A DNA stretch of 25,956 bases from an uncultured Anaerotruncus sp. Lineage in GTDB: Bacteria; Bacillota; Clostridia; Oscillospirales; Ruminococcaceae. Of the stretch, positions 14,188 through 25,583 are shown in pieces. The stretch spans positions 1-25,956 of the forward strand of contig NZ_CABUCJ010000027.1 in assembly GCF_902490045.1 (NCBI RefSeq), written 5' to 3'. Position numbers and translations under genes: made by a program. The first letter of the stretch is position 1; every line of letters starts with the position of its first letter. Below the pieces are notes generated by a model. It searched no databases and was not told the DNA's origin. It saw nothing but the letters and a program-made list of their open reading frames with translations.

Positions 14188-15621
14188 TTATACCGAAAGC
14201 TGCGCCCGCTCGCCGAGCAGGCCGCTGTTCGCCTCGAGCACCGGGCGCACCACGTCCCGCAGGTATTCCTCCACCTGCTCGGCGCTGCGGCCGGTGAAGC
14301 GGGCCGGGTCGAGGATCGCGTCGACCTCCTCCCTCTTCAGCCCAAACGCCGGATCGGCGCAGACGCGCTCGATCAGGTCGTTGTCGCCGCCCTCCTCCTT
14401 GACGTGCCGCGCGGCCGCCATCGAGTGCTCCCGCAGCCGCTCGTGCAGCTCCTGCCGGTCGCCGCCGCGGCGCACCGCGTCCATCATGATGTTTTCGGTC
14501 GCCATGAAGGGGAGCTCCTTCATAACCCGCTGGCGCACCACCTTGGGATAGACGACCAGCCCGTCGCAGACGTTGAGCATGATCCCCAAAATCGCGTCGG
14601 CGGCGAGGAACGCCTCCGCCACGGCGACCCGCTTGTTGGCGCTGTCGTCGAGGGTGCGCTCGAACCACTGGGTCGCGGCGGTGAACGCCGGGTTGAGCGA
14701 GTCGGTCATCAAATAGCGCGCGAGCGCGGTGATCCGCTCGCTGCGCATCGGGTTGCGCTTGTAGGGCATCGCCGACGAGCCGATCTGGTGGGCCTCGAAC
14801 GGCTCCTCCATCTCCTTGAAGTTCTGGAGGATGCGCAGGTCGTTGGAGAATTTGCTCGCGCTCTGGGCGATGCCCGCGAGGACGTTCACGACCATGCTGT
14901 CCACCTTGCGCGAGTAGGTCTGCCCCGAGACAGGCACGACCGCGTCAAAGCCCATCTCCCGCGCGATGTCCTCCTCGACCGCCCGGATCTTCGCGCTGTC
15001 CCCGTCGAAAAGCTCGACAAAGCTCGCCTGGGTGCCGGTGGTGCCCTTGCTGCCCAGCAGCTTTAAGGAGGCGATGCGGTGCTCGAGCTCCTCATAGTCG
15101 AGCATGAGCTCGTTGAGCCAGAGGGTCGCGCGCTTGCCGACGGTGGTGAGCTGCGCGGGCTGCAAATGGGTGTAGGCGAGCGCGGGCATCTCCTTGTAGC
15201 GGTCCGCGAAATCCGCCAGCAGGGAAACGACGTTCAGGAGCTTGCGGCGGATAATCCGCAGCCCCTCCCGCATGATGACGACGTCGGTGTTGTCGCCGAC
15301 GTAGCAGCTCGTCGCGCCCAGGTGGATGATCCCCTTGGCCGAGGGGCACTGGACCCCGTAGGCGTAGACGTGGCTCATCACGTCATGGCGGACCTCCTTC
15401 TCCCGCGCCTCGGCGACGTCGTAGTTGACGTCGTCCGCGTGGGCCTCCAGCTCGGCAATCTGCGCGTCGGTGATCGGGAGGCCCTGCCTCTGCTCCGCCT
15501 TCGCCAGAGCGATCCACAGCCTCCTCCAGGTTTTAAACTTGTGGTCAGCGGAAAAAACATACTGCATTTCGTCGCTTGCGTAACGGGTACAAAACGGGCT
15601 TTCATATCTGTCGTGGGCCAT
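14188..15621 (-). CDS. purB: Adenylosuccinate lyase
   Basis: Fumarase/aspartase-superfamily enzyme that cleaves SAICAR to AICAR plus fumarate and adenylosuccinate to AMP plus fumarate in purine synthesis. The 477 residues contain GATSCYVGDNTD (102-113), YTHLQPAQ with His152, KGTTGTQASF (192-201) and the fumarate-lyase signature GSSAMPYKRNP (281-291) with its flexible-loop serine. Length matches the long PurB class. The ATG at 15621 is preceded by GGAAGGA; the longer open frame to 15723 crosses the promoter and upstream hairpin and is not used. It has its own extended -10 promoter, whose -35 lies within the loop region of the upstream aminotransferase hairpin. No clear terminator follows before the secD promoter. 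Confidence 0.97.
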   Translation of the reverse strand: MAHDRYESPFCTRYASDEMQYVFSADHKFKTWRRLWIALAKAEQRQGLPITDAQIAELEAHADDVNYDVAEAREKEVRHDVMSHVYAYGVQCPSAKGIIHLGATSCYVGDNTDVVIMREGLRIIRRKLLNVVSLLADFADRYKEMPALAYTHLQPAQLTTVGKRATLWLNELMLDYEELEHRIASLKLLGSKGTTGTQASFVELFDGDSAKIRAVEEDIAREMGFDAVVPVSGQTYSRKVDSMVVNVLAGIAQSASKFSNDLRILQNFKEMEEPFEAHQIGSSAMPYKRNPMRSERITALARYLMTDSLNPAFTAATQWFERTLDDSANKRVAVAEAFLAADAILGIMLNVCDGLVVYPKVVRQRVMKELPFMATENIMMDAVRRGGDRQELHERLREHSMAAARHVKEEGGDNDLIERVCADPAFGLKREEVDAILDPARFTGRSAEQVEEYLRDVVRPVLEANSGLLGERAQLSV

Positions 15622-15679
15622 CTGTGTCCTTCCTCTCCGGTTTCTGATTCCGTCCCTGCCGGGATGATGCAATGTGTTT

Positions 15680-15709
15680 AGTATAACACAGGGCGGGCAA
15701 TTGAAACAA
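15680..15709 (-). promoter_or_regulatory. Extended -10 promoter of purB
   Basis: TGTTATACT gives an extended -10 (TATACT at 15680-15685). TTGTTT (15704-15709) lies 18 nt upstream and coincides with the loop of the neighbouring hairpin. No PurR box was recognised. Confidence 0.6.
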
Positions 15710-15719
15710 TTGCCCGCCC
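15691..15719 (-). terminator. Hairpin after the aminotransferase gene
   Basis: A perfect 13-bp stem (GGGCGGGCAATTG / CAATTGCCCGCCC, 15691-15703 and 15707-15719) with a 3-nt loop, 25 nt beyond the aminotransferase stop. No T-run follows on the minus strand, so it may be a weak terminator, an mRNA 3'-end stem, or an element affecting the purB promoter it overlaps. Confidence 0.55.
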
Positions 15720-15744
15720 GCATTTTCTGTAAATTTCTGCCCTT

Positions 15745-17031
15745 TTACGCGGCCAGCAGCTTTTCCACCGCCGCGAGCTGCACGCTGATGCAGAGCAGCT
15801 CGACCGCCTGTTCGAGCTCGGCGACGGTCGGGTAGGTCGGCGCGACGCGGATGTTGCGGTCGCGCGGGTCCCTCCTGTAGGGATAGGTGGCGCCTGCGCC
15901 GGTCAGCACGACCCCCGCCTCCCTGCAGAGCTGCACGACCCTCTTCGCGCAGCCGTCCATCACGTCGAGCGAGATGAAATAGCCGCCGTTGGGCGCGAGC
16001 CATTCGGCGATCCCCTTGCCCGCGAGCTCCCGGTCGAACGCGTCGAGCACCGCCGCGAACTTGGGCCGCAGGAGCTCCGCCTGCTTATCCATGTGACGCA
16101 TGACGCCGTCGAGACTGCCGAAGTAACGCGCGTGGCGCAGCATGTTGAGCTTGTCGAAGCCGATCGTCTGGAAGGAGAGCAGCTCCTTCATCCGCTTCAT
16201 GACGCCCTCCGCGCAGGCGAACACCGCGATGCCCGCGCCCGCGTAGGAGATCTTCGAGGTGGAGGCGAAGATCATCACCCGGTCGGGGTCGCCCGCCTTT
16301 TTGCACTCGTCGAGGATGTTGAGCAGCGTGTCCCGGCGGTCGGGATAGAGGTCGTGGACCGCGTAGGCGTTATCCCACATGATCATGAAGTCGTCCGCGG
16401 CGGTCTTCATCCGCGCGAACCGGCGCACCGTCTCGTCGGAATAGGTGACGCCCTGCGGGTTGGAATATTTCGGCACGCACCAGATGCCTTTGACCGACGG
16501 GTCGGAGCCTGCCAGGCGCTCGACCGTGTCCATGTCCGGGCCGTCGGGGGTCATCTCGATCGGGATCATTTCGATGCCGTAGAGCTCGGTAATTGCAAAA
16601 TGGCGGTCGTAGCCAGGCGCCGGGCAGAGGAACTTCACCCTGTCGAGGTACCGCCACGGCTTCGCGCCCGGGCGCACGCCGAGCAGCATCATCTTGCCGA
16701 TCGCGTCGTACATGACCGACAGGCTCGAGTTTCCGCAGACAAAAAGCTCCTCCGGCGCGACGCCGAGCATGTCGCAGAAAATTTTCTTGCACTCTGGGAT
16801 GCCGTCGAAGTCGCCGTAGTTGCGGCAGTCCGCGCCGTCCTCCGCCCTGACGGACGATTTGGAGGTCACCGTGTCAAGCAGCCCGGAAACGAGGTCGAAC
16901 TGGTCGGCGGCCGGCTTGCCGCGCGACATGTCGAGCTTCAGCCCCTTCGCCCTGAACGCCTCGTACCGCCCGAGCAGCTCCTCGTGCAGCGTCCCAAGCT
17001 CCTCCCGGGAAAGCTCCGCATATCCTGACAT
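15745..17031 (-). CDS. MocR-type aminotransferase, putative aspartate aminotransferase
   Basis: PLP-dependent fold-type I aminotransferase of the stand-alone MocR-like family, generally annotated as putative aspartate aminotransferases. The 428 residues show RGKPAADQFDL (37-47), YSNPQG (189-194), MWDNAYAVHDL (218-228) with the PLP-contacting Asp220, STSKISYAGAG (257-267) with Schiff-base Lys260, and NIRVAPTYPT near the C-terminus for carboxylate binding. The start ATG at 17031 is chosen because GGAGG (17040-17044) is 8 nt upstream; upstream in-frame ATGs up to 17088 lack such a site. Own promoter at 17168-17196. It lies between asnS and purB, so an aspartate-supplying role would fit the neighbours, but that is inference. 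Confidence 0.88.
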   Translation of the reverse strand: MSGYAELSREELGTLHEELLGRYEAFRAKGLKLDMSRGKPAADQFDLVSGLLDTVTSKSSVRAEDGADCRNYGDFDGIPECKKIFCDMLGVAPEELFVCGNSSLSVMYDAIGKMMLLGVRPGAKPWRYLDRVKFLCPAPGYDRHFAITELYGIEMIPIEMTPDGPDMDTVERLAGSDPSVKGIWCVPKYSNPQGVTYSDETVRRFARMKTAADDFMIMWDNAYAVHDLYPDRRDTLLNILDECKKAGDPDRVMIFASTSKISYAGAGIAVFACAEGVMKRMKELLSFQTIGFDKLNMLRHARYFGSLDGVMRHMDKQAELLRPKFAAVLDAFDRELAGKGIAEWLAPNGGYFISLDVMDGCAKRVVQLCREAGVVLTGAGATYPYRRDPRDRNIRVAPTYPTVAELEQAVELLCISVQLAAVEKLLAA

Positions 17032-17167
17032 CACCGCTACCTCCTGCGCCTCGCGGGAAACCCCGCGTTCATTTGCCATCATCGTCAAAACACCCGCCTA
17101 TATCATATGTAATGAAAAGTTTGTCATACGCCCGCGCGGCCTTCCCGCCGTTTGGGCCCTACGCTAT

Positions 17168-17196
17168 AGTATATGCCAACTTCGCCCATTTTGCAA
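17168..17196 (-). promoter_or_regulatory. Sigma-A-type promoter of the aminotransferase gene
   Basis: TTGCAA (17191-17196), 17-nt spacer, TATACT (17168-17173) on the minus strand. The resulting leader is about 130 nt, longer than most here; I saw no riboswitch or T-box motif in it. Confidence 0.7.
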
Positions 17197-17324
17197 GATG
17201 AAATTTTGAATCCTGCAAAATTCATGATTCCGCACCAAAACAGGCCCCCAGAATCAGGGGAAATCTGGTCGATCGGCACAGGATTTTCCGGACGGACTGC
17301 ATCGATTTCCGCATCCGGGCGCAG
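17197..17324. other. Intergenic stretch with nothing recognised
   Basis: Part of the 339-nt gap between asnS and the aminotransferase gene. Apart from the promoter on the right-to-left strand and the asnS terminator, no reading frame, repeat or RNA motif was seen here. Confidence 0.5.
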
Positions 17325-17359
17325 AAAAAATCCGCCGCGGGCCTGCGCTCGCGGCGGAT
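17325..17359 (-). terminator. Intrinsic terminator of asnS
   Basis: A 10-bp stem (ATCCGCCGCG / CGCGGCGGAT, 17330-17339 and 17350-17359) with a 10-nt loop, followed on the minus strand by six T (17325-17330), 11 nt beyond the asnS stop. Confidence 0.9.
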
Positions 17360-17370
17360 CCATGTTCTTT

Positions 17371-18765
<1,395 letters not shown>

Positions 18766-18800
18766 AATACTACCTCTTTCCAGTTGATGTTCACCCCATT

Positions 18801-18830
18801 AATATACCACAGGATGCCCCGGATTTGCAA
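18801..18830 (-). promoter_or_regulatory. Promoter of asnS
   Basis: TTGCAA (18825-18830), 18-nt spacer, TATATT (18801-18806) with an extended TGG before the -10, on the minus strand. Confidence 0.65.
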
Positions 18831-18861
18831 TATATAACCAAACCGCCCGGAATCGCCCTCC

Positions 18862-19641
18862 TCAGAGGAACCACTCGGGTTCCCGGCGCGCGCCGAATTT
18901 TTTGGCGAACGGCTTTTCTGCCACCGAAAGCATGAGGCCGTTTACCCTGCGCGCCCCCGCCGGGCAGACCTTGACGCACCGCATACAGGAGATGCAGAGG
19001 CTGTTGTCCGTCCTGGCAGGGTTGTCGGACAAAATCGCCCCGGCGGGGCAGTTTTTCGCGCACACGCCGCATTTGACGCATTTTTTGTCCGCCTGCGGCT
19101 TGAGCGGCACGCCGGAAAACTCCCGGTAGGGCCGGTTCCCCTTGACGCTGAGCGGGCCGAACGCCTCCGGTCCCTCCGCCCGGGAGAGCTTTTCCCTCAC
19201 CTGCGCGGCGAAGGTCCGGACCGCCTCCAGATCCGCCGCGTCGGGACGGCCGCGCGCGACCGAATGGAAGATCGAATGTTCGGCGAGGAAGGCCCCCGCC
19301 CCCGCCGGGCGAAAGCCGTTTTCCCCCGCAATGTCGCAGAGCTCGAGCAGCGCGTCGTCGTAGTCCCGGTTGCCGTAGACCGCGACGAGCAGCGCGGGGG
19401 TCCCCTCCCCCTTCAGCCGCGCGAACCGCTCTGCCGCGGGCGCGGGAATCCGCCCGCCGTAGACGGGCGCGGCAAAGAGGACGAGCTCGTCCGGACCGAA
19501 CCGCTCCTCCTCCGCGTCCGCGCAGGTCAGATCGACGATGCGCGCGCCGGGCACAAGCGCCCCGGCCAGGGGCTTCGCGACCGCCGCCGTCGTGCCCGTG
19601 GGGCTGAAAATGAACGCCGTCAATTTCGTGATCTCCATCAT
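18862..19641 (-). CDS. EFR1-family flavodoxin/ferredoxin fusion
   Basis: Electron-transfer protein combining an N-terminal flavodoxin-like domain with a C-terminal two-[4Fe-4S] ferredoxin domain (EFR1 type). In the 259 residues, FSPTGTT (12-18) is the FMN phosphate loop and APVYGGRIP (58-66) lies near the flavin. CVKCGVCAKNCP (188-199) and CISCMRCVKVCP (216-227) give eight cluster cysteines. No signal peptide, so cytoplasmic. Two adjacent ATGs (19641, 19638) lie 5 and 8 nt after GGAGG; the first is given. It is 58 nt downstream of crcB and could be co-transcribed. Redox partner unknown. Confidence 0.92.
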   Translation of the reverse strand: MMEITKLTAFIFSPTGTTAAVAKPLAGALVPGARIVDLTCADAEEERFGPDELVLFAAPVYGGRIPAPAAERFARLKGEGTPALLVAVYGNRDYDDALLELCDIAGENGFRPAGAGAFLAEHSIFHSVARGRPDAADLEAVRTFAAQVREKLSRAEGPEAFGPLSVKGNRPYREFSGVPLKPQADKKCVKCGVCAKNCPAGAILSDNPARTDNSLCISCMRCVKVCPAGARRVNGLMLSVAEKPFAKKFGARREPEWFL

Positions 19642-19699
19642 ATGCACCTCCGATGCTTTCTTTACGGCCTCTGCGGGTCCTCCGCTCTTTCCAGTTTCT

Positions 19700-20077
19700 C
19701 TATGCCAGCCGCGCCGCGCAGAGCTTCCCCGCCGCCGCACCCGCGAGGCAGAAAGTCATGCTCAGCAGGACATTTGCCGCCGCCATCCACGGCCGGCCTG
19801 CTTGAAAAAGGTTCACCGTCTCGAGGCTGAAGGTGGAAAAGGTCGTGAAGCCGCCCATGATCCCCGTCGTCAAAAAAAGGCGCAGCCGATCCCGGTCGGG
19901 GCAGGCCCGCGCGAAAAGCTCCGAGAGGAGCCCGATCAGAAACGCGCCGAGCAGGTTGACCATGAAGGTTCCGAGCGGAAAGCCCCGGCTATCGAGCCTC
20001 GCCGCCGCCAGCGAGACGAGGTAACGCGCCGACGCGCCGAAAAAGCCGCCGCATCCGACGGCCAAAATATTTTTCAT
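19700..20077 (-). CDS. crcB: Fluoride efflux channel CrcB/Fluc
   Basis: Small four-helix membrane protein that dimerises into a fluoride channel. The 125 residues carry the Fluc signatures GGFFGASARYL (10-20), GTFMVNLLGAFLIG (36-49) with the pore Asn41, and TTGIMGGFTTFSTFS (70-84) with the phenylalanine box. The ATG at 20077 is preferred: AAGGA lies 9 nt upstream, while an ATG at 20086 directly abuts it. The frame stays open farther upstream through the hairpin array, but that is shadow. Only one crcB copy is here, so a homodimer or a partner elsewhere is expected. The upstream sequence shows no fluoride riboswitch core. EFR1 follows on the same strand. Confidence 0.94.
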   Translation of the reverse strand: MKNILAVGCGGFFGASARYLVSLAAARLDSRGFPLGTFMVNLLGAFLIGLLSELFARACPDRDRLRLFLTTGIMGGFTTFSTFSLETVNLFQAGRPWMAAANVLLSMTFCLAGAAAGKLCAARLA

Positions 20078-20098
20078 GGCAGCCATTCCTTCTTTCTG

Positions 20099-20326
20099 TC
20101 CTCCACACTTGGGAGGATAGACGTTCGCGCACCTGCCCTCCGAATGGAGGGCAGGTGCGCGCAAAGGGCTCCCCGCCGGGGTGGGGCCCACGGGGAGGGG
20201 CGGCCCGCCCCTCCCCGTGAGGCGCATCGAGCGGGCGTCGCGCGAAGCGCGCTCCGGCGCGCCGCGAAGGCGGCGCGCCGGGCAGTCCCGCGAGTAGGGG
20301 CGCTTTGGTCGGGATGCCAAAGCGCC
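20099..20326. repeat. Array of six GC-rich hairpins
   Basis: The gap between crcB and the HIT gene holds consecutive near-perfect inverted repeats: 20099-20117 (6 bp), 20126-20161 (16 bp, GAAT loop), 20189-20219 (14 bp, 3-nt loop), 20239-20251 (5 bp, GAA loop), 20254-20281 (12 bp, GAAG loop) and 20299-20326 (10 bp, 8-nt loop). A smaller CCCC/GGGG stem lies at 20171-20181. None has a T-run on either side, so they are not ordinary terminators. An in-frame open stretch across it has low-complexity Arg/Ala content and is not believed to be a gene. It may be a dispersed intergenic repeat or a structured RNA; the hairpins themselves are seen directly. Confidence 0.8.
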
Positions 20327-20335
20327 ATGCGCCCC

Positions 20336-20677
20336 TCAGCCGGGAGGCCAGGTCATGTCGCGGCCCGCCAGCACGTGGAAGTGCAGGTGCCCGACCGTCT
20401 GGCCCGCCTTGGGGCCGCAGTTGGTGACGACGCGGTAGTCGTCGCCCGCGCCGAGCTCGGCGGCGATCTTCGCGATCACCGCGAAGATATGCCCGACGAG
20501 GGGCGCGTTCTCTTCGGTGATCCGGTTCGCGCCGGTGATGTGCTCCTTGGGGATCACGAGGAAGTGCACCGGCGCCTTGGGGTCGATGTCGTGGAACGCG
20601 TAGCAGCGCTCGTCCTCATAGATTTTCCTGCTGGGGATTTCGCCCGCGATGATCTTACAGAAGATGCAGTCGCTCAT
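20336..20677 (-). CDS. HIT family (histidine triad) protein
   Basis: HINT-like nucleotide hydrolase/transferase acting on nucleoside phosphoramidates and related substrates. The 113 residues include CIFCKIIAGEIPS (4-16), AFHDIDPKAPVHFLVIPKEH (27-46) and the histidine triad GHLHFHVLAG (96-105; His97, His99, His101). Length is typical for a HINT protein. The ATG at 20677 has GGAGG 7 nt upstream. It starts 33 nt downstream of alaS on the same strand, so the two are probably one operon; HINT proteins have been linked to aminoacyl-adenylate hydrolysis, which would fit a synthetase neighbour (inference). Confidence 0.94.
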   Translation of the reverse strand: MSDCIFCKIIAGEIPSRKIYEDERCYAFHDIDPKAPVHFLVIPKEHITGANRITEENAPLVGHIFAVIAKIAAELGAGDDYRVVTNCGPKAGQTVGHLHFHVLAGRDMTWPPG

Positions 20678-20710
20678 GGTGAGCCCTCCTTCCCGTATGG
20701 TGCGTGTGTT

Positions 20711-23350
<2,640 letters not shown>

Positions 23351-23622
23351 TGTTTTCAATCGCTCCTTTAACCTTTTCCGGCGGAAATACAAAAAGATGC
23401 TCTTCGCCCCAGAAGTTGGGACGAAAAGCATCTGCCTTCCGCGGTACCACCCAAATTGCGCGGGAAACTCCCGCGCCGCTCGCTGCGGTTAACGCCCGCC
23501 TGCGTCCGGCTCGTCGCCGGAAGGCTCCGGGGCGGCGCCCGCTTCCTCCGCGGCGCGCTTCCACCAGCCGCGCGCCTCTCTGTGCCGGAATCCACGGATT
23601 GACCCCATCCTCGCCGTTGCCT
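23351..23622 (-). ncRNA. T-box leader of alaS
   Basis: tRNA-sensing riboswitch that lets transcription continue when uncharged tRNA-Ala accumulates. The signature T-box sequence GGGTGGTACCGCGG is on the minus strand (23439-23452). Upstream are an AGAGAG element and CTGGTGGAAG typical of the stem I distal region (about 23560-23580). Two GCC (Ala) triplets at 23531-23536, just before the 3' strand of stem I, are the likely specifier. The terminator stem (AGATGC to GCATCT, 23395-23433) with a T-run follows the T-box. Specifier placement is inferred without computed folding. Confidence 0.93.
23391..23433 (-). terminator. Regulated terminator of the alaS T-box
   Basis: On the minus strand AGATGCTTTTCGTCCC pairs with GGGCGAAGAGCATCT (23395-23433), followed by TTTTT. 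The competing antiterminator would use the T-box sequence just upstream. Confidence 0.88.
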
Positions 23623-23628
23623 CTTTGT

Positions 23629-23657
23629 AGTATACCCTTCCGCGCGCCCGATGTCAA
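23629..23657 (-). promoter_or_regulatory. Consensus promoter of alaS
   Basis: Perfect TTGACA (23652-23657), 17-nt spacer, TATACT (23629-23634) on the minus strand, directly upstream of the T-box RNA. Confidence 0.88.
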
Positions 23658-23682
23658 CCGCAAAAACGCGCGGAAAGCGGGT

Positions 23683-24243
23683 TTACGCGGCCTGTCCGCG
23701 CGGGGCGGGGCCCGGAGGCTCCTCCGTGAGCGCGGCCGACGCGGCGATCGCGTCGAACCCGGCGCGCTCCGACTCGAACGCGTCCTCCGGGCAGGTCATC
23801 ACGGCCACCGCAAACCGCCCCGAGTAGCCGGAAAATTCGATCAGCGTGAAGTAGCAGGCGGTGTCCCCCGCCGTCAGCAGCACCGTCGTGAAGGAGTGGG
23901 TCCCGTCGGCGCGCTCCTCCTTTTTGCCCGGTTCCCCGACGTCCTCCAGCCGGGCGCGGAAGTCCTCCACATGGAAGTCGAGCGCCTCGGACGGCTCGAA
24001 CGGCATCGCCGCGCCCTCGCGCGTGTAGGAGAACACCCCCGCCGAGAGCTCCCGCGCCTCGTCGCGGCAGACGAGGTCGAAGGCGCGGCTTTCGGCGTCC
24101 GCCGTCCAGCCCGCCGGGAATGTGAAGGTCATCCGCCCGTCCTCCGTCGCGAAAAGCGCGCCCCCCGCTCCCGCGGGCTCGGCGGCGCAGCCGCAGCAGA
24201 CCAGCAGGGCCGCCAGCGCGGCCAGTCCCCGTCTCCCGTTCAT
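23683..24243 (-). CDS. Uncharacterised secreted or lipoprotein (186 aa)
   Basis: The 186 residues begin with a signal-like segment (Arg4-Arg5, hydrophobic 7-17) ending in LVCCGC. Cys19 is a candidate lipidation site, but the lipobox is atypical because cysteines occupy the positions before Gly. The mature part opens with a MTFTFPAGW strand (about 38-46), reminiscent of proteins with a PsbP/DcrB-like fold, but I cannot assign it to a family. The C-terminus is Pro/Gly-rich. The ATG at 24243 has GGAGGAGA just upstream and lies 21 nt after the preceding lipoprotein gene, so both are probably one operon. The alaS promoter begins shortly downstream; no terminator seen between. Function unknown. Confidence 0.7.
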   Translation of the reverse strand: MNGRRGLAALAALLVCCGCAAEPAGAGGALFATEDGRMTFTFPAGWTADAESRAFDLVCRDEARELSAGVFSYTREGAAMPFEPSEALDFHVEDFRARLEDVGEPGKKEERADGTHSFTTVLLTAGDTACYFTLIEFSGYSGRFAVAVMTCPEDAFESERAGFDAIAASAALTEEPPGPAPRGQAA

Positions 24244-24264
24244 CCGTCTCCTCCAAACCGTCGT

Positions 24265-25428
24265 CTATTCCCCGCCGTCCGGCTCCACCCGGTTGCCGAG
24301 GTATTTCCAGCTCCCGTCCTCCCCGGGCAGGACCATCAGGAAATACCGCCCCGACCAGTCGTCCGGGCGCACCCAGTCGACCTGGAGGGTCATGCTGCCG
24401 TCGGGGTTGTCGGTCCTGTCCGTGACCTCGAGGTCCCCGCCGATAAAGGTGCCGCTCCCCTGAAAATACTGCATCAGGTAGTCCCCCCTGTCCGGCCGGT
24501 AGTTGGGCAGCGCGCGCAGCTCCTCCGCGGTGACCGGGAAATATTCCGTCAGCAGCCCTTCCACGTCGGCGGCGGGCACCATGTAGGTGTCATAGGCGTC
24601 CTCCACCGCCTCATAGGTCTCGGAAAGCTCCTTCCCCACAGCGCGCGAGAGCGAGACGAAAACAAACTCCCACCACACGTCGCCGTGGTTTTCCGCGTCC
24701 CAGCCGCAGGTCAGCACGTTGCTGCGGTCCCCGGCGACGGGCGCGACATAGGTCCCGCACAGCCCCCAAAGCTCCTTGGGCAGCGGAACGATCCGCTCCT
24801 GCTCGGGGAACTCGTCCGGGGAGCGGGTCCATTCGAGCCATCCGTCCTCCCGGAATTTGACGGCGGACAGCGTCTCCACCGTGGTGGCATCCGCCGAAGG
24901 CGACGGGTCCCCGAACATCCATCTCCGGTATTCCCGGGAGAGCTTCCCGTCCTCCATCACCAGCCGGTGCTGTACGACCTCTTCGATGTCGACCCGGTAC
25001 CAGGCGGTTTCGGCGTCCCCGCCGCGCCGGTAAGCCTCGCAGAAATCCGCGATCGCCTGCCAGCCCTCGATTCCGCGCTCACCGTTCCCATAGCCCCACA
25101 GCTTCGCGGGGACGCCCAGCGCCGTTGCCGCAGCGAGCAGCCGTTCCTGTTCCGCCTCGGGGATCGCCCCGGTCACCTTCCCATACTCCGCCGCGATCTC
25201 CCGGGCGACTGGGGCGGCGGCCTCCACCACCCGCGCGAATTCCCCGTCCGCAGGGAGGGCCGTCGTCTCCGAAGGCTCCTCCGCGGATGCGGCAGGTCCA
25301 GTGGAAACCGCAGGAGAGAGAAACGCGACCGCCGTCTCACCGCCCTCCGGGGCCCGGCCGCACGACGCCAGCACCAAACAGCAGAGCAGCGCGCACGCCG
25401 CGCGCGGGAATTTTCTCTTCATCATCAT
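24265..25428 (-). CDS. Uncharacterised lipoprotein (387 aa)
   Basis: The N-terminus has a basic start, a hydrophobic core and a good lipobox LASC (20-23; lipidated Cys23), then a Ser/Glu/Pro-rich linker to about 62. The mature domain has motifs such as LWGYGNGERGIEGW, TYVAPVAGDRSN and VDWVRPDDWSGRYFLMVLP. It is most like uncharacterised clostridial lipoproteins (possibly the DUF6070 group, from memory and unverified). The ATG at 25428 has GGAGG 6 nt upstream. It is followed after 21 nt by the smaller lipoprotein gene, suggesting a two-gene operon. No convincing promoter was found in 25429-25583, although GCGCAT/ATGCGC (25479-25499) could form a small stem. Function unknown. Confidence 0.8.
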   Translation of the reverse strand: MMMKRKFPRAACALLCCLVLASCGRAPEGGETAVAFLSPAVSTGPAASAEEPSETTALPADGEFARVVEAAAPVAREIAAEYGKVTGAIPEAEQERLLAAATALGVPAKLWGYGNGERGIEGWQAIADFCEAYRRGGDAETAWYRVDIEEVVQHRLVMEDGKLSREYRRWMFGDPSPSADATTVETLSAVKFREDGWLEWTRSPDEFPEQERIVPLPKELWGLCGTYVAPVAGDRSNVLTCGWDAENHGDVWWEFVFVSLSRAVGKELSETYEAVEDAYDTYMVPAADVEGLLTEYFPVTAEELRALPNYRPDRGDYLMQYFQGSGTFIGGDLEVTDRTDNPDGSMTLQVDWVRPDDWSGRYFLMVLPGEDGSWKYLGNRVEPDGGE

Positions 25429-25583
25429 TTATCGCCTCCATACCATACCAAACCATCCGCGGTGGGAGAACGGGACAAATGCGCATAAAACTTCATGCGC
25501 CGTCAACTTTTCCCGGCATTGCGGCGCGCTCCGGGCGTACGGAATTTTGCCATGCAAAAGGGGCGGGCGGAGGGGTCTTTCGT

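Noticed and set aside
20099..20326. CRISPR array
   Set aside because: The stems differ from one another in sequence and length; there is no direct repeat with regular spacers and no cas gene nearby.
20074..20328. 84-codon minus-strand open frame in the hairpin array
   Set aside because: Arg/Ala/Ser-rich, spans all six inverted repeats, no ribosome-binding site, overlaps the crcB start.
20078..20335. Fluoride riboswitch upstream of crcB
   Set aside because: The conserved crcB-motif elements were not found; the gap is filled by simple hairpins instead.
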